A DNA stretch of 23,913 nucleotides from an uncultured delta proteobacterium (GCA_903872255.1 CAIQJW010000004.1:1-23913), one strand, 5' to 3'. Positions 15,059 through 22,937 are shown, counted from the stretch's first letter. The notes: generated from the letters alone by a model not told the origin. Numbers and translations: made by a program.

Positions 15059-15898
15059 ATGGAATATTATGCCGGTGTCGACATCGGTTCCACCATGACC
15101 AAGGTGGTTATCATGAGCGACAGGATCGAAGCGTCGCTTATAGGACCGACAGGACCCGAGCATCGAAAATTAGCAAACAGAGTGATGGAGGAGGCGCTCG
15201 GACAAGCGCGCCTCTCCTTCGACGACCTGACATACATAGTTGCTACCGGCTACGGCAGGATCAACGTTCCCTTTGCTGATCGTCAAATTACTGAAATCAC
15301 CTGCCACGCGAAAGGCTTGCAAAGCCTCCTCCCCTCTGTTAAAACCGTCATTGATATCGGCGGTCAGGATACTAAAGGCATAAAGATCTTAAATGGCAAA
15401 GTGATGAACTTTGTCATGAATGACAAATGCGCCGCAGGTACGGGGCGCTTCCTCGAGATCATCGCCGATTCGCTCGGCGTGCCCCTCAACAAGATTGGCG
15501 AGGTATCGCTCGCGGCTGAAAAAATAGCGTCAATCAGCAGTACGTGCACCGTTTTTGCCGAGCAGGAGATGATCTCCCGGCTGGCAGCCGGCGAGCCTAT
15601 CGCCAATCTCATCGCCGGGATCCATGATGCAGTAGCGACGAGGATCGCATCTCTCGTGAAGAAGCTGAACGTGGAGCCGGATATTGCCGTTACAGGCGGA
15701 GGCGCGAAGAATATCGGTCTCGTGAAGGCATTGGGGTCAAAATTCGGCAGGGAACTCCTCGTTCCTCCGGAACCTCTCATAACGGGGGCCTTGGGGGCCG
15801 CCCTGATGGGAAGGGACATCTACGAAAAATATGCCGCCGAAGGGCAGAAGCCGTCGCGCAGTAGAAAGAAATTGGAAGAAGCAACATTCTTCAAATGA
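15059..15898 (+). CDS. bzdP: Class I benzoyl-CoA reductase-type ATPase subunit, BzdP-like
   Basis: The 279-residue protein is an ASKHA-fold ATPase of the activator family (HgdC/FldI/BcrA-D). It would bind a [4Fe-4S] cluster between two subunits and use ATP to push electrons from ferredoxin onto the catalytic half. Visible are the phosphate loop GVDIGSTMTK (6-15), the second phosphate motif IDIGGQDTK (98-106), cluster cysteines C124 (DKCAAGTGRFLE) and C163 (STCTVFAEQE), and the adenosine motif VTGGGAKN. A length near 280 is like BzdP (about 298), and unlike BcrA of the Thauera type (about 438), so the cluster is of the Bzd type. The presence of two activator genes separates it from dehydratases, which need one. 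Confidence 0.88.
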   Translation: MEYYAGVDIGSTMTKVVIMSDRIEASLIGPTGPEHRKLANRVMEEALGQARLSFDDLTYIVATGYGRINVPFADRQITEITCHAKGLQSLLPSVKTVIDIGGQDTKGIKILNGKVMNFVMNDKCAAGTGRFLEIIADSLGVPLNKIGEVSLAAEKIASISSTCTVFAEQEMISRLAAGEPIANLIAGIHDAVATRIASLVKKLNVEPDIAVTGGGAKNIGLVKALGSKFGRELLVPPEPLITGALGAALMGRDIYEKYAAEGQKPSRSRKKLEEATFFK

Positions 15899-15911
15899 GG
15901 TAATAAAAAAA

Positions 15912-16691
15912 GTGGCATTTGTACTGGGAATAGATGTGGGTTCCGGTTATTCCAAGGCCGTTGTCCTCGAGGACGGCAAGATCCGGTCGTTCGCCGTAAT
16001 ACCTTCAGGCGGGAACTACCGCGAAGCAGGCGCAGCGGCGGCAAAGGCAGCCCTTGATAAGATCGGGATCACCCGGGTAGAGATCGCGCGTACGGTTGCG
16101 GCAGGGTATGGCGGAAATATGGTCGAATTCGCCGACGACACGTCCACTGATATTTCATGCCATGCCATCGGGATCCACCACCTCTTTCCTTCCGTGAAAA
16201 CGGTCATGGATGTCGGGGCCCAGTACTCCCGGGCTATCCGGCTCGATAATGAGGGAAGGATCGCCAATTTCATCATGAACGAAAAATGCGCCGGCGGAAG
16301 CGGGAAGTTTCTTCAGGTGGCAGCACGCATACTGCATATAAACGTCAGCGAAATAGGGGAACTTTCACTTAAGGCGCAAAAACCGGTCGAGTTTACGACA
16401 GGATGCGCCGTTTTCGCCGAATCAGAGGCAGTCTCCCGCATATCGGAAGGGGCCTCCCCCGCCGATATTCTTGCGGGAATTCACAATGCCATGGCCTCAA
16501 AGATCGTCACCCTGGCGATGCGCGTCGGACTTGATCCGGACTATGCCGTCACGGGCGGCGGGGCCATGGATATCGGTCTCGTAAATTCTCTAGGCTTGGA
16601 GATAGAGGCGAAGCTTTTCGTTCCCGACAACCCCCGGATAACAGCCGCCCTCGGTGCGGCGCTCATAGCCCTGGAGCAGAGCAAAAGATAA
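15912..16691 (+). CDS. bzdQ: Class I benzoyl-CoA reductase-type ATPase subunit, BzdQ-like
   Basis: The 259-residue protein is the second activator subunit and pairs with BzdP. It has LGIDVGSGYSK (5-15), cluster cysteines C126 (EKCAGGSGKFLQ) and C165 (TTGCAVFAESE), and VTGGGAMD. The second phosphate motif is changed: DVGAQYSR replaces the DIGGQDTK seen in BzdP, losing the acidic residue. I start at GTG 15912, where VAFVLGIDVG gives the normal N-terminus; GAGGT lies 11 bases upstream, which is a little far. The frame is open upstream into bzdP but that part is not activator-like. BzdQ ends the operon; a ferredoxin gene (bzdM) and ring-hydratase genes, which follow in Azoarcus, are absent from this window. 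Confidence 0.87.
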   Translation: MAFVLGIDVGSGYSKAVVLEDGKIRSFAVIPSGGNYREAGAAAAKAALDKIGITRVEIARTVAAGYGGNMVEFADDTSTDISCHAIGIHHLFPSVKTVMDVGAQYSRAIRLDNEGRIANFIMNEKCAGGSGKFLQVAARILHINVSEIGELSLKAQKPVEFTTGCAVFAESEAVSRISEGASPADILAGIHNAMASKIVTLAMRVGLDPDYAVTGGGAMDIGLVNSLGLEIEAKLFVPDNPRITAALGAALIALEQSKR

Positions 16692-16885
16692 TCCAATTAA
16701 CGCAACAAAAGTAAGGCACTTAGCGCGCCGCTCCCGCGAAGGGGCCACATCGCAGTCCCCGCTCCATCATCACGGCCGGGCCTTAAACATTCTTTGAGAA
16801 CTTTCAAACCTGTTCGTTTTGTAGTATCATTCAATCGTATAGAAACATTTAGGACACGATATAAATCCCGCTGCCAGGAGGAATT

Positions 16886-17437
16886 ATGAAAAAATCCATA
16901 TTCTTGTCCGCCGCATTCTTTGTCTTCATGTTGGGCCTTACGGCAGTGCATGCAGCCGGGCCGATGGACGCATGCACTATCTTCACCAGGGTGGAAGCGG
17001 AGTCACTTTTTAATGCAAAGGCGGCATCACAGAAATCGTCAAGGGTCTCGGCTCCTGCCGGAAATATATGCACATATTTTTTCAAGATACAAGGCAGCAC
17101 ATACAGCATAAGGATAAAGATCTCGTCATCAGAAGAGATCAAGGCGGAGGGGATTTTTATGTCGGCCAGGGATGCCTTTGACAGGCAGAAAAAAGCCCGG
17201 ATGGCAAGCGCAGATACGGCAAACAAAATGCGGAACATTCCGGCCCTCGGCGAAGAAGCATTCTGGAACGGGTATGATCTCTGGATAGTGAAGGCAAATT
17301 ATCTTCTGGTCCTACTCGCCCATCCATATCTCCCGGGAAGTTTCATTAGCAGTGAAGCCATGGAAAAAGCCAGGGAACAGCAGAACCTGAATTATACTCA
17401 AAACATGGCAATGCTCATTTTGTTCAAAATGAAATGA
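16886..17437 (+). CDS. Exported protein of unknown function, DUF3558-like pattern
   Basis: The 183-residue protein has a clear signal peptide (KKSIFLSAAFFVFMLGLTAVHA, cleavage near A23/A24). In the mature part, DACTIFTRVEAESLFNAKA and NICTYFF place two cysteines at C30 and C62, and a later ALGEEAFW segment recalls DUF3558 or similar secreted domains (C.ll...e...l.g then C.Y). That resemblance is a pattern only, so function is unknown. AGGAGG is five bases before the ATG. It lies 194 bases after bzdQ on the same strand and 58 bases before another exported protein. No strong promoter or terminator was found between it and bzdQ, so I cannot say whether it is co-transcribed. Confidence 0.8.
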   Translation: MKKSIFLSAAFFVFMLGLTAVHAAGPMDACTIFTRVEAESLFNAKAASQKSSRVSAPAGNICTYFFKIQGSTYSIRIKISSSEEIKAEGIFMSARDAFDRQKKARMASADTANKMRNIPALGEEAFWNGYDLWIVKANYLLVLLAHPYLPGSFISSEAMEKAREQQNLNYTQNMAMLILFKMK

Positions 17438-17495
17438 ACCAGGACCGTCGCTTTGGTGGCGCATTCCCACTCTTTTTAATTTTTGGGGATATCTT

Positions 17496-18437
17496 ATGAT
17501 CAAAAATATTGTATCGGCCGTGGTTGTTACGTTGTTCCTGTTTTCCAACGCATATGCGGGACAGCTGGCGGAGCCCAATGCCACCGTGAGCACCATGCGG
17601 ATCATTTCGGTGACGCCGACAGCAAATGCAATATACGCAATAGCATCTGTAGAATATCCCGCATCATGGGGTAATGATATTAAATTCACGGTCGAGATAA
17701 ACGGCAGGCCAATCCGGATACGAAAGGTGTCCGGCGGCTTCTCAGGCAGCACGAGTATGGCCGACCTCATGTTTTTTTCCAAAAGGGCCGGCAGACAGAA
17801 CATAACGGTAAAGACCATCGTTAACGGCAGGAATATACAGTCGAAGAGCAGTTTTGACGGGAAACAAACGCCTTTTGTGGCTGTTATGGGTCATGCGGGC
17901 GACCGGGAAATATTGACGGGAAAGGATAAATTGCTTATTGTCGCCATAGCCAACGTAATGGATGTCCGGATATCTTTTAACGGCAAAGATATGTATGGAA
18001 AGCCGTCAGGCAGTGGTGATATACAAACCCGTTCCCTCGATTCGGCATGGCGGCGGGGCAAGAATGTCCTGACAGTAAGCGGGAACAAATTTGACGGGAG
18101 CCTTATCGTCAAAAATTTCACTTTTATCTACCTTGGGGAGGATAGTGTCCTGCCCCTTGGAGAGACCGCGATATTCTATTATGGCAAAGAAGGCAGTAAG
18201 AGCGGGCCGTTCTATGATGTCAAGGTTAACGGTGATGCGCTTGCCACGGTTCGTGATGTCAGGACAGATCGTTTATCCATGGATAATGATGGCTGGCTTA
18301 TTTCGGACCCGATGTTAGGAAAGGAGTTGAGGGCGCAAAAATCCGGTACTGCAACAATACAGGTTTTCATAAAACCTCACTTTCTCGAAACAATGAAATT
18401 GGACAGAGAATTGACGATCACGGTCGCCGAGCCGTAA
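17496..18437 (+). CDS. Exported beta-rich protein of unknown function
   Basis: The 313-residue product starts with a signal peptide (IVSAVVVTLFLFSNAYA, cleavage after A21). The rest has alternating short hydrophobic strands, little helix and no cysteine. It reads like two or three Ig- or Bacon-like beta-sandwich units (for example IKFTVEINGRPIRIRK, VRISFNGKDM and NVLTVSGNKFDGSLIVKNF). I do not recognise a family. GGGGA lies upstream of the ATG. It is the last plus-strand gene before the convergent HD gene, 25 bases away, and probably shares a transcript with the preceding exported protein. Confidence 0.78.
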   Translation: MIKNIVSAVVVTLFLFSNAYAGQLAEPNATVSTMRIISVTPTANAIYAIASVEYPASWGNDIKFTVEINGRPIRIRKVSGGFSGSTSMADLMFFSKRAGRQNITVKTIVNGRNIQSKSSFDGKQTPFVAVMGHAGDREILTGKDKLLIVAIANVMDVRISFNGKDMYGKPSGSGDIQTRSLDSAWRRGKNVLTVSGNKFDGSLIVKNFTFIYLGEDSVLPLGETAIFYYGKEGSKSGPFYDVKVNGDALATVRDVRTDRLSMDNDGWLISDPMLGKELRAQKSGTATIQVFIKPHFLETMKLDRELTITVAEP

Positions 18438-18462
18438 AACCCCAACTTCGCATAGAGACCTG

Positions 18463-19644
18463 CTAAAATTGTGCAAACAAGGCATGGAAAAGAATGTTGC
18501 CGATAACCGTGTCCCGATACTTGTCGCGTATTGATCTGCGCGCCTCGGCGAGCTCCGGCGACCTAACCCCATTTTCCAGCGAGCAGTATGTCTCGACGTA
18601 TGCGGCCAGGTCATCGACCGCTTTGATCATCGCGCCGTCCCGGGGATTATACCGGTCCTCGTTGTATTGCCGGTTTATCGTTTCGGTGTCCGTTATGACA
18701 ACATTGCCGTCAATATCGGCGATACTCGAGAATTCATCCTCCGTAAATGTTTTCATTTCATCATGCCAGTTAAAGGGGATAAGGTTAAATACCTCCTTAT
18801 CCATCTGTTCCTTTTCGTATGCCTTGATAAGGGAATCAAGCCCTTCGATGGACCGCTTGACGGGAGATATGATATCGCGTGTCAGGACCTCCGGCAGGTC
18901 GTGAAAAAGTCCCGTGAAATAATTGTTGAAGCAGCGCCGGGGGCATGCCCCGACCTGCAGTGAAAAAAGATAGGCGAGGATAGCGACGATAAGCATATGC
19001 CCGAGCACGGACGTACGGGGTATCATATTGATGTGGCTCCACCGATACTGAAAACGCAATTGTCCGCAAAGATCGAGAAAATTCCTGTATTTTTGATACA
19101 GTGCGAGCTGCTGGATGCCGGCAAGGTCGTAGTAACGCTCCTGACGGGCCTGCAGAAAGCTTTTGATCTCGGGTATTTCGTATCCGGTAGGATTGGCCCG
19201 TTCAATAATATCAAATTCCCAGCGGGTAGCATAAAAATGCGCGGCGTTGATTATTTTTTTGTTGACCGTATTGTCCGCACTCGCGAAATAGTGCTGAAAA
19301 CGTTCGAGAAATTCCCCGCCCAGGGGGGACAGGACGGGTTCGAGTTTTGCAAAAACCCACTTGGTCAGTTCCCGGTATTTCTTTTTATCTTCCTTTATCC
19401 GGTTGAATACCTGGGGTTTGAGGTCGGTTATGACCAGGCGTTCCAGGAATTCAAAAAGCCCGCCCTCGATGATCTCGATCCAGCTGAACCCTTCGGTAGA
19501 TTCCTCGAATTTTCCGAGAAAATAGGCGATCGTCATTTTATGCGCCTGTTTGTCGAGTTCTTTAAGCTCCACCGGACGGATCTTGTCATTCCATCTCTGC
19601 ATAGCCGCTGCGCTGAATAGTTCAAGGATAAACTCTTTGGTCAT
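18463..19644 (-). CDS. HD-domain protein (YfbR-like phosphohydrolase, extended)
   Basis: The C-terminal half (about 195-380) resembles the HD-superfamily protein YfbR: RWSHINMIPRTSVLGHM (H216 as first metal ligand), GLFHDLPEVLTRDI (H248 D249), then an acidic helical region ending in ETYCSLENG. Such enzymes hydrolyse nucleoside monophosphates or related phosphates, but the substrate here is not known. At 393 residues it is about twice as long as YfbR. The N-terminal half has ELDKQAHKMTIAYFLGKFEE, which may be a degenerate HD half. AAAGGGG lies just upstream of ATG 19644. It is convergent with the exported-protein genes and shares no transcript with the thiolase unit, whose terminator lies upstream of it. 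Confidence 0.83.
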   Translation of the reverse strand: MTKEFILELFSAAAMQRWNDKIRPVELKELDKQAHKMTIAYFLGKFEESTEGFSWIEIIEGGLFEFLERLVITDLKPQVFNRIKEDKKKYRELTKWVFAKLEPVLSPLGGEFLERFQHYFASADNTVNKKIINAAHFYATRWEFDIIERANPTGYEIPEIKSFLQARQERYYDLAGIQQLALYQKYRNFLDLCGQLRFQYRWSHINMIPRTSVLGHMLIVAILAYLFSLQVGACPRRCFNNYFTGLFHDLPEVLTRDIISPVKRSIEGLDSLIKAYEKEQMDKEVFNLIPFNWHDEMKTFTEDEFSSIADIDGNVVITDTETINRQYNEDRYNPRDGAMIKAVDDLAAYVETYCSLENGVRSPELAEARRSIRDKYRDTVIGNILFHALFAQF

Positions 19645-19702
19645 GTTTCCCCTTTCTTTGGGTTATTTTAAGAAATATAAAGGAAGAAAGAAAGGGTAAA
19701 CA

Positions 19703-19733
19703 AAAAAGGGCCGCCTCTCGGGCGGCCCTTTTT
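19703..19733 (-). terminator. Strong intrinsic terminator
   Basis: GGGCCGCC (19708-19715) and GGCGGCCC (19721-19728) form an eight-pair G/C stem with a five-base loop, flanked by A and T runs on both sides, so the hairpin has up to 13 pairs and a T-tail in either direction. It ends the minus-strand ruvX-mltG-thiolase-DUF35 unit and stands just upstream of the HD gene. Confidence 0.9.
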
Positions 19734-19750
19734 ATGACATTGTTTTCTTA

Positions 19751-20158
19751 TTACGCTTTTACGATCTCGAACGTGATCTGGCCATCATCATATTTGAGCG
19801 GCTGTACCGCCACGGCCACGCCGATCTTGGGATCGGCGAAGTCTTTTGAAAGACGAGCAAATGCCTTGACGCCGTCGCCGAAATCAATAACCGCCATTGT
19901 GTACGGTGCATCGGCTTCAAAGCCGAACGGTGCGTACATAGCGGTGGTAAATGTTTCAAGTGTGCCTTTTTTCGGCAGTTCGAACCAATCCATCTCGTTT
20001 GAGAAGCATTTTGCACAATCAGCTCTCGGCGGGAAATATTTGGCCCCGCACTGTTTACAGATCGATCCCTCGACCTTGCCTTCAGCAAGGAGATCTACGA
20101 ATTTGCCGGTTTTGGTGAAGCTTGTGAAGCTTTTTCTTCCAAATTTATCGAATCCCAT
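19751..20158 (-). CDS. Zinc-ribbon/OB-fold protein (DUF35), thiolase partner
   Basis: The 135-residue protein has a zinc ribbon C34-x2-C37-x10-C48-x2-C51 (SICKQCGAKYFPPRADCAKC) followed by an OB-fold with PYTMAVIDFGDGVKAFARL. This is the small partner of SCP-x-type thiolases and of acyl-CoA enzymes, for example BbsA with BbsB in toluene degradation. It may carry or channel the acyl-CoA. GGGAGG is six bases before ATG 20158, and that start lies two bases after the thiolase stop codon, so the pair is translationally coupled. Confidence 0.9.
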   Translation of the reverse strand: MGFDKFGRKSFTSFTKTGKFVDLLAEGKVEGSICKQCGAKYFPPRADCAKCFSNEMDWFELPKKGTLETFTTAMYAPFGFEADAPYTMAVIDFGDGVKAFARLSKDFADPKIGVAVAVQPLKYDDGQITFEIVKA

Positions 20159-20159
20159 C

Positions 20160-21341
20160 TTAGTCCCTCCCAAAAATTGTGACGTTTCCGTAAAGGCCTA
20201 CTCCGCCAATATTGTGGTTAAGGCCGATCTGAGGATCTTTAACCTGCATCGGGCCGGCTTCGTCCCTTAGCTGAAGGACGATCGTCCGGATCTGCGATCC
20301 GCCGGTTGCTCCGATGGGGTGACCTTTCGAGAGGAGACCGCCGTCAACGTTGACAGGGATCCTGCCTTCTTTGTAGGTGGCCTTTTCGCGGATAAGCTGT
20401 TTGCCATCGCCTTCAGGCGCAAATCCGAGGCCTTCATATGCCATGATCTCTGCAATGGTAAAGCAGTCGTGGACTTCGGCCACGCTGACATCTTTGGGAC
20501 CGATGCCTGCCATTTTGTAGGCAACGCCTGCAGCCGCTTTTGCGACCTGGATGCCCTTGGAAAAATCAGGCCGTGATGCCATGTTTACCACTTCTGATGC
20601 TGCACCTATTCCGAGGACCCATACCGGTTTCTTCTGGAAGATCTTTGCCTTCTCGGCATTCGCGAGAATGATGCATGAGGCGCCGTCTGCATTCGCGCAG
20701 CAATCGCCTACGCGAAGAGGTGATGCAACGGGGCCGGCCATCTTGGCATCCGGGTTGTTGAGATCGAAATCCGCAGGTGTTACGCCTTTGCGATACACGG
20801 CCCTTTCGTTGATCTGGCCGTACGTTGCCGCCTTGACCCTGACGTCCCTTAAGTCATCAAGGGTAAGCCCGTTCTTTGCAAGGTATGCCTGGGCATACAG
20901 CGCATAGTAGGCGGGCATCATCGTGCCGAACGGGGCTTCCCACTGAATGTCGCCGCCGCGCCCCATTCTTTCCTGGGATTCGGCAGAGGTGATCTCTGAC
21001 ATTTTCTGGAAACCGAGCACTACGACGATGTCGTGGAGTCCGGCTTTGATCATGCTGTAACCGATCTTGACGCCAACGGTGCTTGACGAGCAAACTGTCT
21101 CGACATAGAATGTCGGCTGCGGCACAAGGCCGAGGTACTCAGCCAACACGCCGGCCGGTGACCGCTGCTTGTCATATTCCGGGGCGGAGCAGAATATGGA
21201 AGCATCCACATCCTTCGTGGTGAGATTCGCATCCTTCATTGCTTCTCTGAAGGCTTCGAAGGCCAGTTCCCTGATGGAGCCTTCATAGCCCCTGACAAAG
21301 TAAGTCTGGCCAACGCCGATAACTGCAACATCTTTTGCCAT
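20160..21341 (-). CDS. Thiolase family protein (SCP-x/acetyl-CoA acetyltransferase type)
   Basis: The 393-residue protein has the thiolase fold. It shows the nucleophile C84 in VETVCSSSTVG, a histidine in VAEVHDCFTIAE (H291), GHPIGATGGSQI (H341 in the C-terminal loop) and NIGGVGLYG at the end. The HDCF and GHPxGATG forms are those of lipid-transfer (SCP-x) thiolases. These cleave or form 3-ketoacyl-CoA, and the DUF35 gene downstream supports this type. The substrate is unknown; aromatic-acid breakdown products are possible given the aryl-CoA reductase nearby. AAGGAGG precedes ATG 21341; it overlaps the end of mltG. Confidence 0.92.
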   Translation of the reverse strand: MAKDVAVIGVGQTYFVRGYEGSIRELAFEAFREAMKDANLTTKDVDASIFCSAPEYDKQRSPAGVLAEYLGLVPQPTFYVETVCSSSTVGVKIGYSMIKAGLHDIVVVLGFQKMSEITSAESQERMGRGGDIQWEAPFGTMMPAYYALYAQAYLAKNGLTLDDLRDVRVKAATYGQINERAVYRKGVTPADFDLNNPDAKMAGPVASPLRVGDCCANADGASCIILANAEKAKIFQKKPVWVLGIGAASEVVNMASRPDFSKGIQVAKAAAGVAYKMAGIGPKDVSVAEVHDCFTIAEIMAYEGLGFAPEGDGKQLIREKATYKEGRIPVNVDGGLLSKGHPIGATGGSQIRTIVLQLRDEAGPMQVKDPQIGLNHNIGGVGLYGNVTIFGRD

Positions 21342-21351
21342 ACATTCCTCC

Positions 21352-22353
21352 TTATTGGTGTGTTGTCCTGATTCTCTGATACATTGTAACGTATTTGTTA
21401 TGTTCAGCCATGTCCCGGGAAAAAACATGGGTACCATCATTTTTCGATACAAAATAGAGATAATCGACAGTTGCCGGATCGAGTGCCGCAAGGATGGATG
21501 CCTTTGACGGACTGCATATGGGGCCGGCCGGGTAACCCTTGAATCTGTATGTGTTATACGGGGTATATGTCCTAAGGTCTATCTTTCTTATAGGAACCCC
21601 AAAACCCTTCGTTCCATAAACGACCGTCGGATCGCAGTCAAAGGACATTCCTTTTTTTAGCCTGTTGTGAAAGACAGCTGAAATAAGGGGCCTTTCCTCG
21701 CCTGCCCCCGATTCCTTCTCTATCATTGATGCAAGGGTAATTGTCTTATGAATATCCATTTTATGCAATGCCATTTTTTCTTTGATCCCGGGGCCCTCGA
21801 AAATTTTCAATGTCCGCCTGGCAATACGTTCTATGAATTTTTCCTTGTCTATTTCCTTGCTGTAGAAGTACGTGTCCGGGTAGAGGTATCCTTCCAGGGA
21901 ACCGGATGTGATCCCCAGCTTTTCAAGGAATTCTTTCGAGTTCGCAAGTTTCAGGAACTCATCTTTTGTCATGATACGGTTCTGTTCCACGCTTTCGGCG
22001 ATCGTATAAATATTGTGGCCCTCTATGATCTTGAGGGTGTATATGTTCCGTTTGCCCCCACCCATTTTCATGATGATCTCGAAGGTCGACATATCGCGCC
22101 TGAGATCATACTCCCCGGCCATCAGCCGGCCGCGATAGATAACCGAACCTACCATGAAAAGCGCCTTTGAATATATGAGGTCCTCTTTCTTGAGAATGTC
22201 GGCTATTTCGGAAAGCCTGGTCCCGCTTTTGATCACGACGGGCCGCAATGCCGGGTCGGTATCCCTGGGAATGCTTGCAAATATAAGGGTCTGCGAGAAC
22301 ACAAAAATAATAAATGCTATGACGATTATTTTTTTATCGCGTGCTGCGAGCAT
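21352..22353 (-). CDS. mltG: Endolytic peptidoglycan transglycosylase MltG
   Basis: MltG is an inner-membrane enzyme that cuts nascent glycan strands and sets their length. The 333-residue protein has one N-terminal membrane segment (about 9-27), then a LysM-like part (VVIKSGTRLSEIADILKKE, 39-57) and the catalytic YceG domain. This holds EGYLYPDTYF (154-163), the active-site glutamate motif IEKESG (211-216), and SFDCDPTVVYG. ATG 22353 follows a TTG; AGGGA lies nine bases upstream. It overlaps ruvX by 20 bases and ends ten bases before the thiolase start, so translation is coupled on both sides. Confidence 0.95.
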   Translation of the reverse strand: MLAARDKKIIVIAFIIFVFSQTLIFASIPRDTDPALRPVVIKSGTRLSEIADILKKEDLIYSKALFMVGSVIYRGRLMAGEYDLRRDMSTFEIIMKMGGGKRNIYTLKIIEGHNIYTIAESVEQNRIMTKDEFLKLANSKEFLEKLGITSGSLEGYLYPDTYFYSKEIDKEKFIERIARRTLKIFEGPGIKEKMALHKMDIHKTITLASMIEKESGAGEERPLISAVFHNRLKKGMSFDCDPTVVYGTKGFGVPIRKIDLRTYTPYNTYRFKGYPAGPICSPSKASILAALDPATVDYLYFVSKNDGTHVFSRDMAEHNKYVTMYQRIRTTHQ

Positions 22354-22750
22354 CAAGGTATCCCTGCAGAATTATCTGTGACGCCATGATATCCAGATAA
22401 GGTTTCCTTTTCTTGTGACGTACATCAGCCATGTCAAAAATCCGATGCGCTTCGTTCGTACTGAATCTTTCGTCCCACAGGTTGACAGGAATATTGATCG
22501 ATTCCCGGATCTTGTCGGCTAGATCCATGACACTTTGCGCCCGGGTGCCGATCTTTCCGCTTAAGTCCCGGGGCAGCCCGATGACGATCTCGTCAACCTC
22601 ATGCTCTGTTACGATACGTTTGAACTCTTTAAGATCTTCCTTAAGAGAAGCCCGTCGATACAATTTCAGGCCCTGGGCGATCGCAAGCGTGGGATCGGAT
22701 AAAGACACACCGATCTTTTTGTCCCCCACATCCAATCCAAGTATTCGCAT
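22334..22750 (-). CDS. ruvX: Pre-16S rRNA maturation nuclease YqgF/RuvX
   Basis: The 138-residue RNase H-like protein trims the 5' end of 16S rRNA in E. coli and was earlier called a putative Holliday junction resolvase. The acidic active site is visible: D7 (LGLDVGDKKIGV), E94 (LWDERFST) and D120 (KPYLDIMASQIILQGYL). GLPRDLSGKIG is the other family block. ATG 22750 begins exactly where the first strand starts; the preceding GTG is inside the promoter. The -10 ends five bases before the ATG, so the message may be leaderless. It is the first gene of the unit with mltG. Confidence 0.95.
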   Translation of the reverse strand: MRILGLDVGDKKIGVSLSDPTLAIAQGLKLYRRASLKEDLKEFKRIVTEHEVDEIVIGLPRDLSGKIGTRAQSVMDLADKIRESINIPVNLWDERFSTNEAHRIFDMADVRHKKRKPYLDIMASQIILQGYLDARSTR

Positions 22751-22755
22751 CACCT

Positions 22756-22783
22756 ATTATAGCAGTTTTTGCTTTAGTTTCAA
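22756..22783 (-). promoter_or_regulatory. Extended -10 promoter of ruvX, probably leaderless
   Basis: On the minus strand TTGAAA (22783-22778), 16 bases and a perfect TATAAT (22761-22756) with the extended TGC just before it. Only AGGTG separates the -10 from the ATG, so the expected start site falls at the A or T of the start codon. Confidence 0.65.
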
Positions 22784-22803
22784 GAACAAAACAAACCTTG
22801 AAA

Positions 22804-22838
22804 CCGTAAGGCGTAAGGCGAAAGGCGTAAGGAGTGAG
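22804..22838. repeat. Five-unit heptamer repeat (GCGTAAG-like)
   Basis: Five consecutive 7-base units read CCGTAAG, GCGTAAG, GCGAAAG, GCGTAAG and GAGTGAG. They lie in the 220-base divergent region between ruvX and hicA, outside any gene. Confidence 0.75.
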
Positions 22839-22937
22839 AAAAAAAATCGTTCTTTGTCCTAAGTGCTGTGACCGGTATTTACAAACAACTGTTCATCGAG
22901 AATATGGTGGTAAAATGTAAGATTGTGATGTAGGATA

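Noticed and set aside
15059..16691. bzdP and bzdQ as activators of a 2-hydroxyacyl-CoA dehydratase
   Set aside because: Dehydratases use a single homodimeric activator; two different activator genes with two large Fe-S subunits fit the aryl-CoA reductase layout better.
16692..16885. Terminator or promoter between bzdQ and the next exported protein
   Set aside because: I saw no stem followed by T residues and no -35/-10 pair with correct spacing, so I report neither.
22804..22838. Heptamer array as a CRISPR
   Set aside because: Units are only 7 bases with no spacers.
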